Below, one piece after another: positions 8,158 to 16,735 of a stretch of 64,000 nt of DNA (position 1 is the first letter of the stretch; every line of letters begins with the position of its first letter). A program made the translations under genes and the position numbers. The DNA is from Nocardioides sp. Arc9.136 (GTDB lineage Bacteria > Actinomycetota > Actinomycetes > Propionibacteriales > Nocardioidaceae). Location of the stretch: the NCBI RefSeq assembly GCF_030506255.1, contig NZ_CP113431.1:2170001-2234000 (forward strand), in the 5' to 3' direction. The notes under the pieces were generated by a model. That model did not search any database. It had not been told where the DNA came from and saw only the letters and a program-made list of their open reading frames with translations.

Positions 8158-8493
8158 TCACCCGTCCCGGCGCCGCCGCGCGGCCGCCGTCCCCTCGAAC
8201 TGGCGCGCGCTGCGCCGCACCAGCCCCTCCGCCGCCGCCGGGTCGGCCTCGTAGGTGTCCAGCAGGGCCCGCGCCCCGGCGCTGACCGCGTCGTCGGGTC
8301 CGGCCGTGGGGGTCCCGGACGACTCGGCCGCCAGGAGCGCCGACTGCATCGCGTTGCGGACCGCCTCCCTGCCCACGGCCAGCCGGAGCTCGCCGCCCGC
8401 CGTGCCGCGCAGCACGAGCTCCCGGGCCCGCTCGTCGTAGGAGACCCGTCCCGCGGTCGCCGCGCGGAGCCGTCCGTCGAGGTCCTCCACCAC
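8158..8493 (-). CDS. Hypothetical protein (111 aa)
   Basis: A 111-residue soluble protein, acidic in the middle with a basic tail (AARRRRDG). It has no cysteines, no membrane segment and no motif I recognise. A GGGAGGA ribosome site lies 3 nt before the first of two tandem GTG codons, which supports translation. It is divergent from the molybdopterin oxidoreductase gene and upstream of, but separate from, the SDR gene with the KstR-like box. No function is proposed. Confidence 0.6.
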   Translation of the reverse strand: MVEDLDGRLRAATAGRVSYDERARELVLRGTAGGELRLAVGREAVRNAMQSALLAAESSGTPTAGPDDAVSAGARALLDTYEADPAAAEGLVRRSARQFEGTAAARRRRDG

Positions 8494-8627
8494 GTCCTCC
8501 CGACGCCGGGCGCGGTCCGGGCCGGCGCCGCGCGAGCCTCGACCGTACGGCGCGCGGAGGCGCCGTGTCCCGGAACCAGCGCCTCCCTAGACTTCCGGTG
8601 AACCGACCGGACCACCGAGGAGGACCC

Positions 8628-9239
8628 GTGCCCGTCACCCGTGGCTTCTTCCGCAAGCGCGACGAGGGCCCCGCCGGGCGACTGCCACCAGGGCAGTACG
8701 ACACCGGCAGCAGCTGGCCGGTCCTGACCGCCGAGGCCGCGCCCGACCTGGCGCCGGCCGACTGGCGGATCAGCGTCGACGGGCTGGTCGAGGCGCCGAG
8801 CACGTGGACCTGGGACGAGGCGCACGCCCTGCCCGGCTCGACGTACACCGGCGACATCCACTGCGTGACGACGTGGTCGAAGTTCGACATGACCTTCCGC
8901 GGCGTCAGCGTCGACGACCTGCTGACCGCCGCACGCCCCCGGCCCGAGGCCCGCTTCGTGCTGGCCCACTCCAGCACCGGCTACACCACGAACCTCCCCC
9001 TCGACGACGTCACCGGCGGGAAGGCCTGGGTGGTCTGGGAGGTCGACGGGAAGCCCCTGTCGCGCGAGCACGGCGGCCCCGCGCGACTGCTCGTCCCGCA
9101 CCTGTACTTCTGGAAGTCCGCCAAGTGGGTCTCCCGGCTCGAGCTGCTCGCCGAGGACCAGCAGGGGTTCTGGGAGCGCAACGGCTACCACGACCGCGGC
9201 GACCCCTGGCGCGAGCAGCGCTACCAGGGCGACGCGTGA
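8628..9239 (+). CDS. Sulfite-oxidase-like molybdopterin oxidoreductase
   Basis: A 203-residue protein consisting of just the oxidoreductase molybdopterin-binding fold (YedY/MsrP/sulfite oxidase family). C79 in GDIHCVTTWS is the expected molybdenum ligand. No Tat signal or dimerisation domain is visible, so it is probably cytosolic, unlike periplasmic MsrP. The GTG start follows GAGGAGG by 4 nt. The next gene, a ferredoxin-reductase-like flavoprotein, overlaps its stop by two bases, which suggests the pair is an electron-transfer couple. The substrate is unknown. Confidence 0.88.
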   Translation: MPVTRGFFRKRDEGPAGRLPPGQYDTGSSWPVLTAEAAPDLAPADWRISVDGLVEAPSTWTWDEAHALPGSTYTGDIHCVTTWSKFDMTFRGVSVDDLLTAARPRPEARFVLAHSSTGYTTNLPLDDVTGGKAWVVWEVDGKPLSREHGGPARLLVPHLYFWKSAKWVSRLELLAEDQQGFWERNGYHDRGDPWREQRYQGDA

Positions 9240-9949
9240 CCGGGATCGAGGCGGTCACCCCTCGCGCGACGGAGTGGACGACCGGCACGATCATCACCAA
9301 GGAGCAGCCGACGCCCGACCAGGTCCGGCTGCGGCTGCACGTCGAGGACCGCCAGCGCCACGACCCCGGCCAGCACTACGTGGTGCGGCTGCGGGCACCG
9401 GACGACTACACCGCCCAGCGCTCCTACTCCGTCGCCTCCGACGGCGAGGACCCGCTCCTCGAGCTGCTCGTCGAGCGCCTGCCGGACGGGGAGGTCTCCG
9501 GCCACCTCGCGGACGTCGCCGAGGTCGGGGACGTGCTGGAGGTCCGGGGGCCGATCGGCCGGTGGTTCCGGTGGGACGCCCGCACCCCGGCGGTCTGCCT
9601 GGTCGGCGGGACCGGGGTCGTGCCCGCGGTCGCCATGCTCCGCACCGCGCGCCGGCTCGGCCGCACCGACCTGCTCCGGGTCGCCGCGGTGGGCCGCTCC
9701 CCCGAGCACCTGCCGTACGCCGCGGAGCTGGCCCGCGCCGGCGCCCTGGTCGCCTACACCCGTCACGACGCCGGCGACCGACCGGCGGGACCGCCGCGGC
9801 CCGACGAGCTGGCGCCGCTGGCCGAGGGCGCCGAGGTGGCGTTCATCTGCGGGTCGCCGCGCTTCGTCGCGCTGGCCACTCCCCTGCTGATCGGCGCCGG
9901 CGTCGACCCCACGACCATCCGCGTCGAGCAGTTCGGCGCGACCGGCTGA
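9236..9949 (+). CDS. FAD/NAD-binding oxidoreductase (ferredoxin-reductase type)
   Basis: A 237-residue flavoprotein with the FAD-binding barrel motif RSYS at 62-65 and the NAD-binding GGTGVVP at 124-130, plus CGSPRFV near 210. It lacks a C-terminal 2Fe-2S domain, so electrons must pass to another protein. Overlap with the upstream molybdopterin gene suggests that gene's product is the partner, a pairing seen in other Actinobacteria. Likely direction is NAD(P)H to FAD to the Mo enzyme, or the reverse; the sequence does not decide. Confidence 0.87.
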   Translation: MTGIEAVTPRATEWTTGTIITKEQPTPDQVRLRLHVEDRQRHDPGQHYVVRLRAPDDYTAQRSYSVASDGEDPLLELLVERLPDGEVSGHLADVAEVGDVLEVRGPIGRWFRWDARTPAVCLVGGTGVVPAVAMLRTARRLGRTDLLRVAAVGRSPEHLPYAAELARAGALVAYTRHDAGDRPAGPPRPDELAPLAEGAEVAFICGSPRFVALATPLLIGAGVDPTTIRVEQFGATG

Positions 9950-9992
9950 CCGCGCGGACGTCCATCCCGTGCTCCCCACCCCGGAGGTACCG

Positions 9993-10976
9993 GTGCCTGC
10001 TCGCCCGCGGCTGCTGCTCCCGACCGCCGTGCTCGCCCTCGTGGTCGCCGTGACCGGCAGCGTGCTGGACCCGGCCGCGGCCGGCGGCAGGCCGACGAAG
10101 CCCTCCGCTCCCGCACCGCCCGCGGACCGGACCCTCGGGCTCGCGGTGGCCGGAGCTCCGACCGACCTCTCCGAGGTCGGCGCCCTGGTCGGACGGACGG
10201 GGATCGCCGTCGACCAGGTGACGTTCTACGCGGCGTGGGCCGGTGGCGGGGACTTCCCCGCCGCGGACGCAGCCCGGATCGCGGACGCCGGCGCCGTCCC
10301 GGAGCTCACGTGGGAGCCGTGGGACCCCGCCGCGGGTGTGGACCAGCCGGCGTACGCCCTGGACCGGATCGCCGCCGGGGACCACGACGCCTACCTGACC
10401 CGGTGGGCCCGGCAGGTCAAGGCGTGGGGACGGCCGATCGTGCTCCGGTTCGCCCACGAGATGAACGGCACGTGGTACCCGTGGGCCGAGGGCGTCAACG
10501 GCAACGGCCCGGGCGACCACGCCGCCGCCTGGCGGCACGTCGTCGACGTCTTTCGCCGCGCGAAGGTCATCAACGTGACGTGGAGCTGGTCGGCCAACGT
10601 CCCGTTCCCCGGCTCCACCCCCCTGGCCGCGCTCTACCCCGGCGACGCCCACGTCGACCGGGTCGGGCTGGACGGCTACAACTGGGGCACGACCCAGCCG
10701 TGGTCGACCTGGCAGTCCTTCGCCGAGGTGTTCGCCCCCGGGGTCGCCGAGCTGGACGCGATCAGCGGCCGCCCGGTCCACGTGACCGAGGTCGGGGCGC
10801 CGGAGGGCGCCGGAGGCGACAAGGCCGCCTGGATCACCGACATGTGGTCGTGGCTGGGCGCGCACCCCGAGGTGCGGGGACTCACCTGGTTCTCCCTGGC
10901 CAAGGAGGCCGACTGGCGCGTGGACAGCTCGGAGGCCTCCCTGGGCGCATGGGCCGCCGGCGCCCGGGTCTTCTGA
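9993..10976 (+). CDS. Secreted glycoside hydrolase, GH26 (beta-mannanase)-like
   Basis: A 327-residue exported protein. Residues 1-30 form a signal peptide (hydrophobic core LLLPTAVLALVVAVTG, cleavage after AAA). The remainder fits a TIM-barrel GH26-like hydrolase: RFAHEMNGTWYPW near 152-164 carries the acid/base glutamate and HVTEVGAPE near 263-271 the likely nucleophile. GH26 enzymes cut beta-mannans and related glycans; the exact polysaccharide is unknown. The GTG at 9993 is chosen over 9969 because CCGGAGG lies 5 nt before it and it gives a normal signal peptide. Confidence 0.82.
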   Translation: MPARPRLLLPTAVLALVVAVTGSVLDPAAAGGRPTKPSAPAPPADRTLGLAVAGAPTDLSEVGALVGRTGIAVDQVTFYAAWAGGGDFPAADAARIADAGAVPELTWEPWDPAAGVDQPAYALDRIAAGDHDAYLTRWARQVKAWGRPIVLRFAHEMNGTWYPWAEGVNGNGPGDHAAAWRHVVDVFRRAKVINVTWSWSANVPFPGSTPLAALYPGDAHVDRVGLDGYNWGTTQPWSTWQSFAEVFAPGVAELDAISGRPVHVTEVGAPEGAGGDKAAWITDMWSWLGAHPEVRGLTWFSLAKEADWRVDSSEASLGAWAAGARVF

Positions 10977-11053
10977 CCCCGCGACTCCTGACCCCGGGCA
11001 TCCGGCCCCGGCCAGAGGCCCGCCAGGTCACGCCGCTCAGAAGTCGCCTCGGC

Positions 11054-11060
11054 GGGTAAA
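11054..11060 (+). promoter_or_regulatory. Possible stress-type -10 (GGGTAAA) before the catalase gene
   Basis: GGGTAAA lies about 40 bp before the catalase start and resembles the GGGTAA -10 of SigB-like stress promoters in Actinobacteria. I cannot see a convincing matching GTTT -35 box, so this is weak. Confidence 0.25.
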
Positions 11061-11101
11061 GGACGGGGGAACCCACCCCCGACGAAGGCGAGACACCTGT
11101 T

Positions 11102-13360
11102 TTGAACCCCAAGGACGCCGCCAAGGCAGCGATCGACAAGCTGGAGGGCCTGGGCGACGTCCCGGTCCCTGGGGCACCCGGACCGGCCCCGGCCCCGCTC
11201 GAGGAGCCGACCGCCGTCAAGCCCCCGCTGCCGCCGAAGCCCGACCAGGACGCACCGGCCACCGGCACGGCGACGGGAGCGCCGACCGGCGCCCCGCCGA
11301 CCGCGCGCGCCCAGCAGTCGGCGTACCTGACGAACTCCACCGGCACGCGCCTGCGCGACACCGACCACTCGCTCAAGGCCGGGAGCCGCGGTCCGACGCT
11401 GCTGCAGGACCACCACCTGCGCGAGAAGATCACGCACTTCGACCACGAGCGCATCCCGGAGCGCGTCGTCCACGCCCGCGGCGCCGGCGCGCACGGCGTG
11501 TTCGAGGGCTACGGCACCGCCGACTCCGTCTCGATGGCCGGCCTGTTCGCGAAGGGCAAGGAGACGCCGGTCTTCGTGCGCTTCTCGACGGTGCTCGGCT
11601 CGCGCGGCTCGGCCGACACCGTGCGCGACACGCGCGGTTTCGCCACCAAGTTCTACACCGAGGAGGGCAACTGGGACCTCGTCGCCAACAACATCCCGGT
11701 GTTCTTCATCCAGGACGGCATCAAGTTCCCCGACGTCATCCACGCCGGCAAGCCGCACCCGGACCGCGAGATCCCCCAGGCGCAGAGCGCCCACGACACG
11801 TTCTGGGACTTCGTCTCGCTGCACACCGAGGCCCAGCACCACACGATGTGGAACATGTCCGACCGCGGCATCCCGCGCTCCTACCGGATGATGGAGGGCT
11901 TCGGCGTCCACACCTTCCGGTGCATCAACGCCGAGGGCGGGACGTCGCTGGTCAAGTTCCACTGGAAGCCCAAGCTCGGCGTGCACTCCCTCACCTGGGA
12001 GGAGGCGCAGATGGTGGGCGGCATCGACCCCGACTTCCACCGCCGCGACCTGTACGACGCCATCGAGGCCGGCGCCCACCCCGAGTGGGAGCTCGGGGTG
12101 CAGGTCTTCCCCGACGAGCCGGACCAGATGTTCGCCGGGATCGACCTGCTCGACCCGACCAAGATCGTGCCGGAGGAGATCGCCCCGGTGCAGCCGATCG
12201 GCAAGCTGACCCTCAACGCGAACCCGACGAACTTCTTCGCCGAGGTCGAGCAGGTCGCCTTCCACGTCGGCCACCTGGTCCCGGGCATCGACGTCACCGA
12301 CGACCCGCTGCTGCAGACCCGGCTCTTCTCCTATGTCGACACCCAGCTCTCGCGGCTGGGCGGGCCGAACTACAACCAGATCCCGGTGAACCGCCCGCAC
12401 GTGCCGACCAACGACATGTTCCGCGACGGGTTCCACCAGCACGCCGTGCACTCGGGCGTGGCGCCGTACAAGCCGAACTCGCTGGACGGGGGCTGCCCGT
12501 TCGCGGCCGGCGCGGACCTGTCGGAGGAGGAGACGCGCGCGTTCGTCGAGGCGGCGGTCACCGTCGCGGAGGCGACCAAGGTGCGCGCCAACCCGGCGTC
12601 GTACGACGACCACTACAGCCAGGTCCGCCAGTTCTGGCTGAGCATGACGCCGGTCGAGAAGGAGCACATCGTCCGGGCCTACACCTTCGAGCTCGGCAAG
12701 TGCTACGAGCAGGCGGTCAAGGAGCGCCAGCTGCAGTGCCTGGCGAACATCGACCCGGTGCTGTGCCAGGAGGTCGCGACCGGGCTGGGCCTGCCCGCCC
12801 CCTCCCCCACGATCACCCTCGAGGACCTCGACCCGAGCCCGGCGCTCTCGCAGGTCAAGGGCCCCTTCCCGCCCGACGGCCGGATGGTCGGCATCGTGGT
12901 CGACCCCGACGGGGACCTCAGCGGCGTTGACTCCCTGCGCCGGACCATCCACGGTGCCGGCATGGTGCCGCTGGTGATCGGCCCCCACGGCGGCACCGTC
13001 GACGGGATGCCGGTGCAGCGCACCTTCGCGACCGGCCGCTCGGTCGAGGTCGACGTCCTGCTCCTCGCGGGCTCGCCCGCACCGGCGCCGGACGCGCTGA
13101 CCAACCGTGACGCCAAGGCGGGGGCGGCGGACACCACCACCGTCGACCCGCGGGTCGCGCTGATGGTCCAGGAGTGCCACCGCCACGCCAAGGTGATCGG
13201 CGCGTGGGGCGCCGGCGTCGCCGCGCTCGCGGCGGCCGGGGTGGCCGAGGGCGACGCCGGGGTGGTGACGGGCGCCTCCGCGGCCGACGTCTTCACCGGC
13301 GTCTCCGAGCAGATGGCGTTCCACCGCGTCTGGGACCGCTTCCCCACCGCGGTCGGCTGA
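11102..13360 (+). CDS. katE: Catalase, large-subunit HPII type
   Basis: A 752-residue heme catalase breaking H2O2 into water and oxygen, close to E. coli HPII in length. A proline/alanine-rich segment (residues 20-75) precedes the core. The distal histidine lies in RVVHARGAGAHG near 124, the distal asparagine in LVANNIPVFFIQDG near 200, and the proximal heme tyrosine in RLFSYVDTQ near 407. Residues from about 600 to the end form the flavodoxin-like DJ-1/PfpI-type domain typical of large catalases. The start is TTG, with no better ATG or GTG nearby. A strong hairpin terminator follows. Confidence 0.93.
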   Translation: MNPKDAAKAAIDKLEGLGDVPVPGAPGPAPAPLEEPTAVKPPLPPKPDQDAPATGTATGAPTGAPPTARAQQSAYLTNSTGTRLRDTDHSLKAGSRGPTLLQDHHLREKITHFDHERIPERVVHARGAGAHGVFEGYGTADSVSMAGLFAKGKETPVFVRFSTVLGSRGSADTVRDTRGFATKFYTEEGNWDLVANNIPVFFIQDGIKFPDVIHAGKPHPDREIPQAQSAHDTFWDFVSLHTEAQHHTMWNMSDRGIPRSYRMMEGFGVHTFRCINAEGGTSLVKFHWKPKLGVHSLTWEEAQMVGGIDPDFHRRDLYDAIEAGAHPEWELGVQVFPDEPDQMFAGIDLLDPTKIVPEEIAPVQPIGKLTLNANPTNFFAEVEQVAFHVGHLVPGIDVTDDPLLQTRLFSYVDTQLSRLGGPNYNQIPVNRPHVPTNDMFRDGFHQHAVHSGVAPYKPNSLDGGCPFAAGADLSEEETRAFVEAAVTVAEATKVRANPASYDDHYSQVRQFWLSMTPVEKEHIVRAYTFELGKCYEQAVKERQLQCLANIDPVLCQEVATGLGLPAPSPTITLEDLDPSPALSQVKGPFPPDGRMVGIVVDPDGDLSGVDSLRRTIHGAGMVPLVIGPHGGTVDGMPVQRTFATGRSVEVDVLLLAGSPAPAPDALTNRDAKAGAADTTTVDPRVALMVQECHRHAKVIGAWGAGVAALAAAGVAEGDAGVVTGASAADVFTGVSEQMAFHRVWDRFPTAVG

Positions 13361-13390
13361 CCCGCACCCACCGGCCTCCGGGCCACCGCC

Positions 13391-13420
13391 GCCCCGGCAC
13401 CGAGCGATCGGTGCCGGGGC
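13391..13420 (+). terminator. Hairpin terminator after the catalase gene
   Basis: A 13-bp perfect stem (arm GCCCCGGCACCGA) with the tetraloop GCGA, 30 bp past the catalase stop and well before the exporter gene. No T-tract follows, as is usual in high-GC Actinobacteria. Confidence 0.8.
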
Positions 13421-13504
13421 GGTGCCGTCCCCGGGCGCCGGCACAGCACGGCGTACGCCGCTGCAGCGTGGCCGCGTCAGCAGGATCACACCGGGCAAAG
13501 TTCG

Positions 13505-13517
13505 TTGCCGAAGGCAA
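13505..13517 (+). promoter_or_regulatory. Inverted repeat TTGCC-GAA-GGCAA beside the exporter promoter
   Basis: A short perfect inverted repeat lies 8 bp before a -10 candidate (TACGGT, 13525-13530) for the MFS gene. The position suits an operator for a local repressor, but no regulator gene is adjacent, so the binding protein is unknown. Confidence 0.4.
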
Positions 13518-13562
13518 TCATCTCTACGGTAGGGACTCCGCCACGATCGAAGAGGACCACCT

Positions 13563-15005
13563 GTGCCCAACCCCACCCGGACCGCGAACCCGCGCCTCGC
13601 GGTCGCCGTCCTGTGCATCGGCGGCCTGACCGCCGCCCTCACCCAGACGTTGGTCATCCCGATCCAGAGCGAGCTGCCCTCGCTGCTCGACACCTCTGCC
13701 GCGAACGCCGCTTGGGTCGTCACCGTGACCCTCCTCGCCGGCGCCGTGGCGATGCCCATCGCCGGCAGCCTCGCCGACATCTTCGGCAAGAAGCGGATCA
13801 TGGTGGCCAGCGCGGCGATCCTCGTCGTGGGCTCCGCGCTCGTCGCGCTCTCCTCGACGCTCGTCCCCGTGCTCGCCGGTCGGGCCCTGCAGGGACTGGC
13901 GATGGGCTTCATCCCCGTCGGCATCTCGCTGATCCGCGAGATCGTGCCGCCGAAGATGGCGGGCGGCGCGGTGGCGGCGATGAGCGCGACGCTCGGCGTC
14001 GGCGGAGCGATCGGGCTGCCGCTGGCGGCGTGGATCGCCGAGGTCGGCGACTGGCACGCGCTGTTCTGGGTCGCGACCGGGCTCGCCGTGGTCATCACCG
14101 TGCTCACCGCCGTCGCGATCCCCCACGTCCAGGACGCCCAGCCGAGCCGGTTCGACGCCGTCGGCGCCGTCGGCCTCGCCGTCGGGCTGGTCGCGGTGCT
14201 GGTCGGCATCTCCAAGGCCACCACCTGGGGCTGGGGCGACGCCCGCACCATCGGCGCCATCGTCGCCGGCGTGCTCGTGCTGCTCGCGTGGGGCGCCTAC
14301 GAGCTGCGCCAGCCCGCTCCCCTGGTCGACCTGCGCGCCACGGCCAAGCTGCCGGTCCTGATGACGAACGTCGCGGCCGTCGCCGTCGGCTTCGGGATGA
14401 TGGCCCAGGCGGTCGTCGTGCCGCAGCTGCTCCAGCTGCCCGAAGCCACCGGCTACGGGCTGGGCCAGACCATGCTCGCCGCCGGCCTGTGGATGGCCCC
14501 CGGCGGCCTGATGATGATGGTCTTCGCGCCGGTCTCCGGCCGGCTGATCGCCACCATGGGCGCCCGGATCACGCTGATGGTCGGCGCCGCCGTCCTCGGT
14601 GCGGGCTACCTCGTGGCGTACTTCCTGATGGAGGCGCCCTGGCAGCTGCTGGTCGCCTCCTGCATCCTCTCCGCCGGCGTCGGCATCGGGTACGCCGCGA
14701 TGCCCACGCTCATCCTCGACGCCGTCCCGGTCCGGGAGGCGGGCGCGGCGGTCGGCCTCAACGCGCTGATGCGCTCGGTCGGCACCACGCTGTCGGCGGC
14801 CGTCATGGGCACGCTGCTCACCAGCAACACCGTCGCGGCCGGCGGCGGCCTCGAGCTGCCGACCAAGGGCGCGTTCCAGCTGTGCTTCATCGTCGGCGCG
14901 GTCGCGGCGTTCGTCGGCGTGGCGATCGCGGCGGCCATCCCGCGGCGCAGGGTCGAGGAGCCGGCCGGGTCGGACCTCGCGGCCGCCGGCGCCCAGGCCG
15001 GCTGA
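13563..15005 (+). CDS. MFS transporter, drug-exporter type
   Basis: A 480-residue integral membrane protein with about 14 hydrophobic segments. It carries the MFS loop motif GSLADIFGKKR near residues 68-78 and a motif-C-like stretch around GVGGAIGLPLAAW near 148, both typical of proton-driven DHA2 drug exporters. It probably exports small toxic compounds; the substrate is unknown. The GTG start has a weak GAGGA about 9 nt upstream. A promoter with TACGGT and an inverted repeat precedes it. It ends at a strong hairpin shared with the convergent sortase gene. Confidence 0.88.
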   Translation: MPNPTRTANPRLAVAVLCIGGLTAALTQTLVIPIQSELPSLLDTSAANAAWVVTVTLLAGAVAMPIAGSLADIFGKKRIMVASAAILVVGSALVALSSTLVPVLAGRALQGLAMGFIPVGISLIREIVPPKMAGGAVAAMSATLGVGGAIGLPLAAWIAEVGDWHALFWVATGLAVVITVLTAVAIPHVQDAQPSRFDAVGAVGLAVGLVAVLVGISKATTWGWGDARTIGAIVAGVLVLLAWGAYELRQPAPLVDLRATAKLPVLMTNVAAVAVGFGMMAQAVVVPQLLQLPEATGYGLGQTMLAAGLWMAPGGLMMMVFAPVSGRLIATMGARITLMVGAAVLGAGYLVAYFLMEAPWQLLVASCILSAGVGIGYAAMPTLILDAVPVREAGAAVGLNALMRSVGTTLSAAVMGTLLTSNTVAAGGGLELPTKGAFQLCFIVGAVAAFVGVAIAAAIPRRRVEEPAGSDLAAAGAQAG

Positions 15006-15023
15006 GCCGCAGCCGCTCCGCCC

Positions 15024-15069
15024 ACGACGGGGGCCGCTCCGGGGTGCTCCCCGGGCCGGGCCCCGTCGT
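15024..15069. terminator. Bidirectional hairpin between exporter and sortase genes
   Basis: Outer arms ACGACGGGG and CCCCGTCGT are exactly complementary, and an inner CCGGGG/CCCCGG hairpin fills the loop. It lies between convergent stops 98 bp apart and can serve both strands. Confidence 0.75.
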
Positions 15070-15102
15070 CGTCCCGGCCCGCCGGGTCCTCCGGGCGTCC
15101 GC

Positions 15103-15852
15103 TCAGACCGGGGTGGAGCGGACGAGCACGCCGATCTTGTCGATGCGGTGTTCGGGGTTGTCGAACCGGTCGGACCAGTAGTTGCCGACGGCGTGGTCCT
15201 CGATGGTCGCGCACGTCGAGAGCGTGATCATCGCCCGCGTCGGCACGGCCCCGGGGCGACCCGGGACCGCGGCCCGCTGGGCCCGCAGGGACGCCGGCGA
15301 CCGGAACGACGTCCGCCGGGTCGTCGTCACGCGGTAGGTGTGGCGAACCCCGCCCGCGACCACGTGCAGCACGTCCCCACGCTCGAGCTCCGGCAGCCGC
15401 TCGAAGGCCCGCGTCGAGGACAGCCGGTGTGCGGTGACCTGGTAGTTCCCGATGCCGCCCGGGCCGGTGCCGCCCCGTGGGCCGTGCGGGCTCGCGGCCA
15501 CGCCGCCGTCCTGGATGGCGGTGCCCGGGGCGTCGTCGGTCCACCCCCGGTACGGCAGCACGGGCAGGTCGCGGAGCCCGATCGCCGGCACCGACAGCAG
15601 CGAGCGGCGCGGCCGGCCGTCGCCGGCCGGCGGCTCGGAGGTGGCCGACGCGGACGGCGACGTGGTGGGCGACATGGACGGCGACGTGGTGGGCGACGTG
15701 GACGGCGACGGCGCGGCCGTGGCGGCCGGGGCGCTCGAGGGGCTGCGGCTCGCCGGAGCGCCCGCCGGGGTGGCGGTGCCCGAGCACGCCTGGAGCAGGC
15801 CGGTGCCCAGGAGCAGCGCACCGACCAGCGCGGCGGACCGGCTAGCGGCCAT
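15103..15852 (-). CDS. Class E/F sortase, lipoprotein-anchored
   Basis: A 249-residue sortase-like transpeptidase. The N-terminus is a lipoprotein signal with lipobox LLQAC (C23). A Ser/Thr/Pro linker (about 45-70) follows, then the sortase barrel with catalytic H near 144 (VTAHR), C near 214 (TLSTC) and R near the end (HRIDKIGVL). Sortases link surface proteins to the cell wall or pili. No sorting-signal substrate lies nearby, so the target is unknown; such sortases are common in Actinobacteria. The start overlaps the stop of the upstream LLM gene by 11 bases, implying co-transcription. Confidence 0.85.
   Translation of the reverse strand: MAASRSAALVGALLLGTGLLQACSGTATPAGAPASRSPSSAPAATAAPSPSTSPTTSPSMSPTTSPSASATSEPPAGDGRPRRSLLSVPAIGLRDLPVLPYRGWTDDAPGTAIQDGGVAASPHGPRGGTGPGGIGNYQVTAHRLSSTRAFERLPELERGDVLHVVAGGVRHTYRVTTTRRTSFRSPASLRAQRAAVPGRPGAVPTRAMITLSTCATIEDHAVGNYWSDRFDNPEHRIDKIGVLVRSTPV
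15661..15708. repeat. Two-copy 24-bp tandem repeat inside the sortase linker
   Basis: Two consecutive 24-bp units beginning CGTGGTGGGCGAC differ by one base. They encode the SPTTSPSM/SPTTSPSA repeats of the extracytoplasmic linker. Copy-number change here would alter only linker length. Confidence 0.8.
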
Positions 15853-16705
15853 CGACCCTGGGCAGCACGCGCTCGACCAGCTCGGTCGTCCAGGCGACCG
15901 GGTCGTCGCCGGTCGGGCTCAGCGTGACGAGCGAGATGCCGAGGGCGGCGTACTGCTCGAGCGTGGCGACCAGGCCGTCGAGGTCGTCGAGACCGGCGCC
16001 GAGCACGACGGTCTTCTCGATCTCGTCGGGGTCGCGGCCGACGTCGTCGCAGTGCCGGCGCAGCACGTCGAGCTTGTGGGAGACGACGTCGGGCCCCTCG
16101 CCGAAGAGGTTGCAGGCGTCGGCGTACCGCGCGACCAGGCGGAGGGTCTTCCGCTCGCCGCTGCCCCCGACCAGCACCGGCACCCGGCCGCGCACCGGCG
16201 CCGGGACGGCCACCGGCTCCTCGAGCCGGTAGTGGCGACCCTCGAAGGGTCGGTCGTCGTCGCCCCACACCCGGGCCACGACCTGCAGCGTCTCCTCGAG
16301 CCGCTCGAAGCGCTCCGCGGTCGCCGGGAACGGCACCCCGAGGCCGCGGTGCTCGCGCTCGTACCAGGCGGCGCCGATCCCCAGGACCGCTCGGCCCCGT
16401 GCCAGCACGTCGAGGGTGGTGACGGTCTTCGCGAGCAGGCCCGGGTGGCGGTACGTCACGCCGGTGACGAGCAGCCCGAGGCGCACCCGCCGGGTGAGGG
16501 CGGCGAGGTAGCCCAGGGTCGTGTAGCCCTCGAGCATCGGCTCGGCCGGGCCGCCGAGCTGCTCCATCTGGAACCAGTGGTCCATCACCGTGAACAGCGA
16601 GATCCCGCCCTCGTCGGCGACGCGCGCCGTCTCGGTCAGGCGGTCGACCAGGGAGTCCTGCCACCCGGGGTGGCCGTAGTCCGCGTAATGCACGCCGAGC
16701 TTCAT
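15842..16705 (-). CDS. LLM-class F420-dependent oxidoreductase
   Basis: A 287-residue TIM-barrel protein of the F420-dependent luciferase-like group. Recognisable parts are VMDHWFQMEQLGG near residue 40, the barrel strand RVRLGLLVTGVTYRHP near 75, LARGRAVLGIGAAWYE near 105, and VLVGGSGERKTLRLVARYAD near 180, which aligns with the cofactor phosphate loop. The substrate is unknown. TAGTCT ends 6 nt before the ATG, consistent with a leaderless transcript. The start is only 30 bp from the divergent 73-residue gene, and its end overlaps the sortase gene. Confidence 0.88.
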   Translation of the reverse strand: MKLGVHYADYGHPGWQDSLVDRLTETARVADEGGISLFTVMDHWFQMEQLGGPAEPMLEGYTTLGYLAALTRRVRLGLLVTGVTYRHPGLLAKTVTTLDVLARGRAVLGIGAAWYEREHRGLGVPFPATAERFERLEETLQVVARVWGDDDRPFEGRHYRLEEPVAVPAPVRGRVPVLVGGSGERKTLRLVARYADACNLFGEGPDVVSHKLDVLRRHCDDVGRDPDEIEKTVVLGAGLDDLDGLVATLEQYAALGISLVTLSPTGDDPVAWTTELVERVLPRVDGR

Positions 16706-16735
16706 GTGGCGAGACTAGGTGGGTACAGGTCGGCC

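Noticed and set aside
10676..14260. A leftward open frame of nearly 1200 codons across the catalase and exporter genes
   Set aside because: It is the opposite-strand shadow of strongly recognisable genes, lacks any domain, and arises from GC-rich codon bias.
15661..15708. A CRISPR-like or minisatellite array
   Set aside because: Only two 24-bp units, in frame, encoding a Ser/Thr/Pro linker; no spacers.
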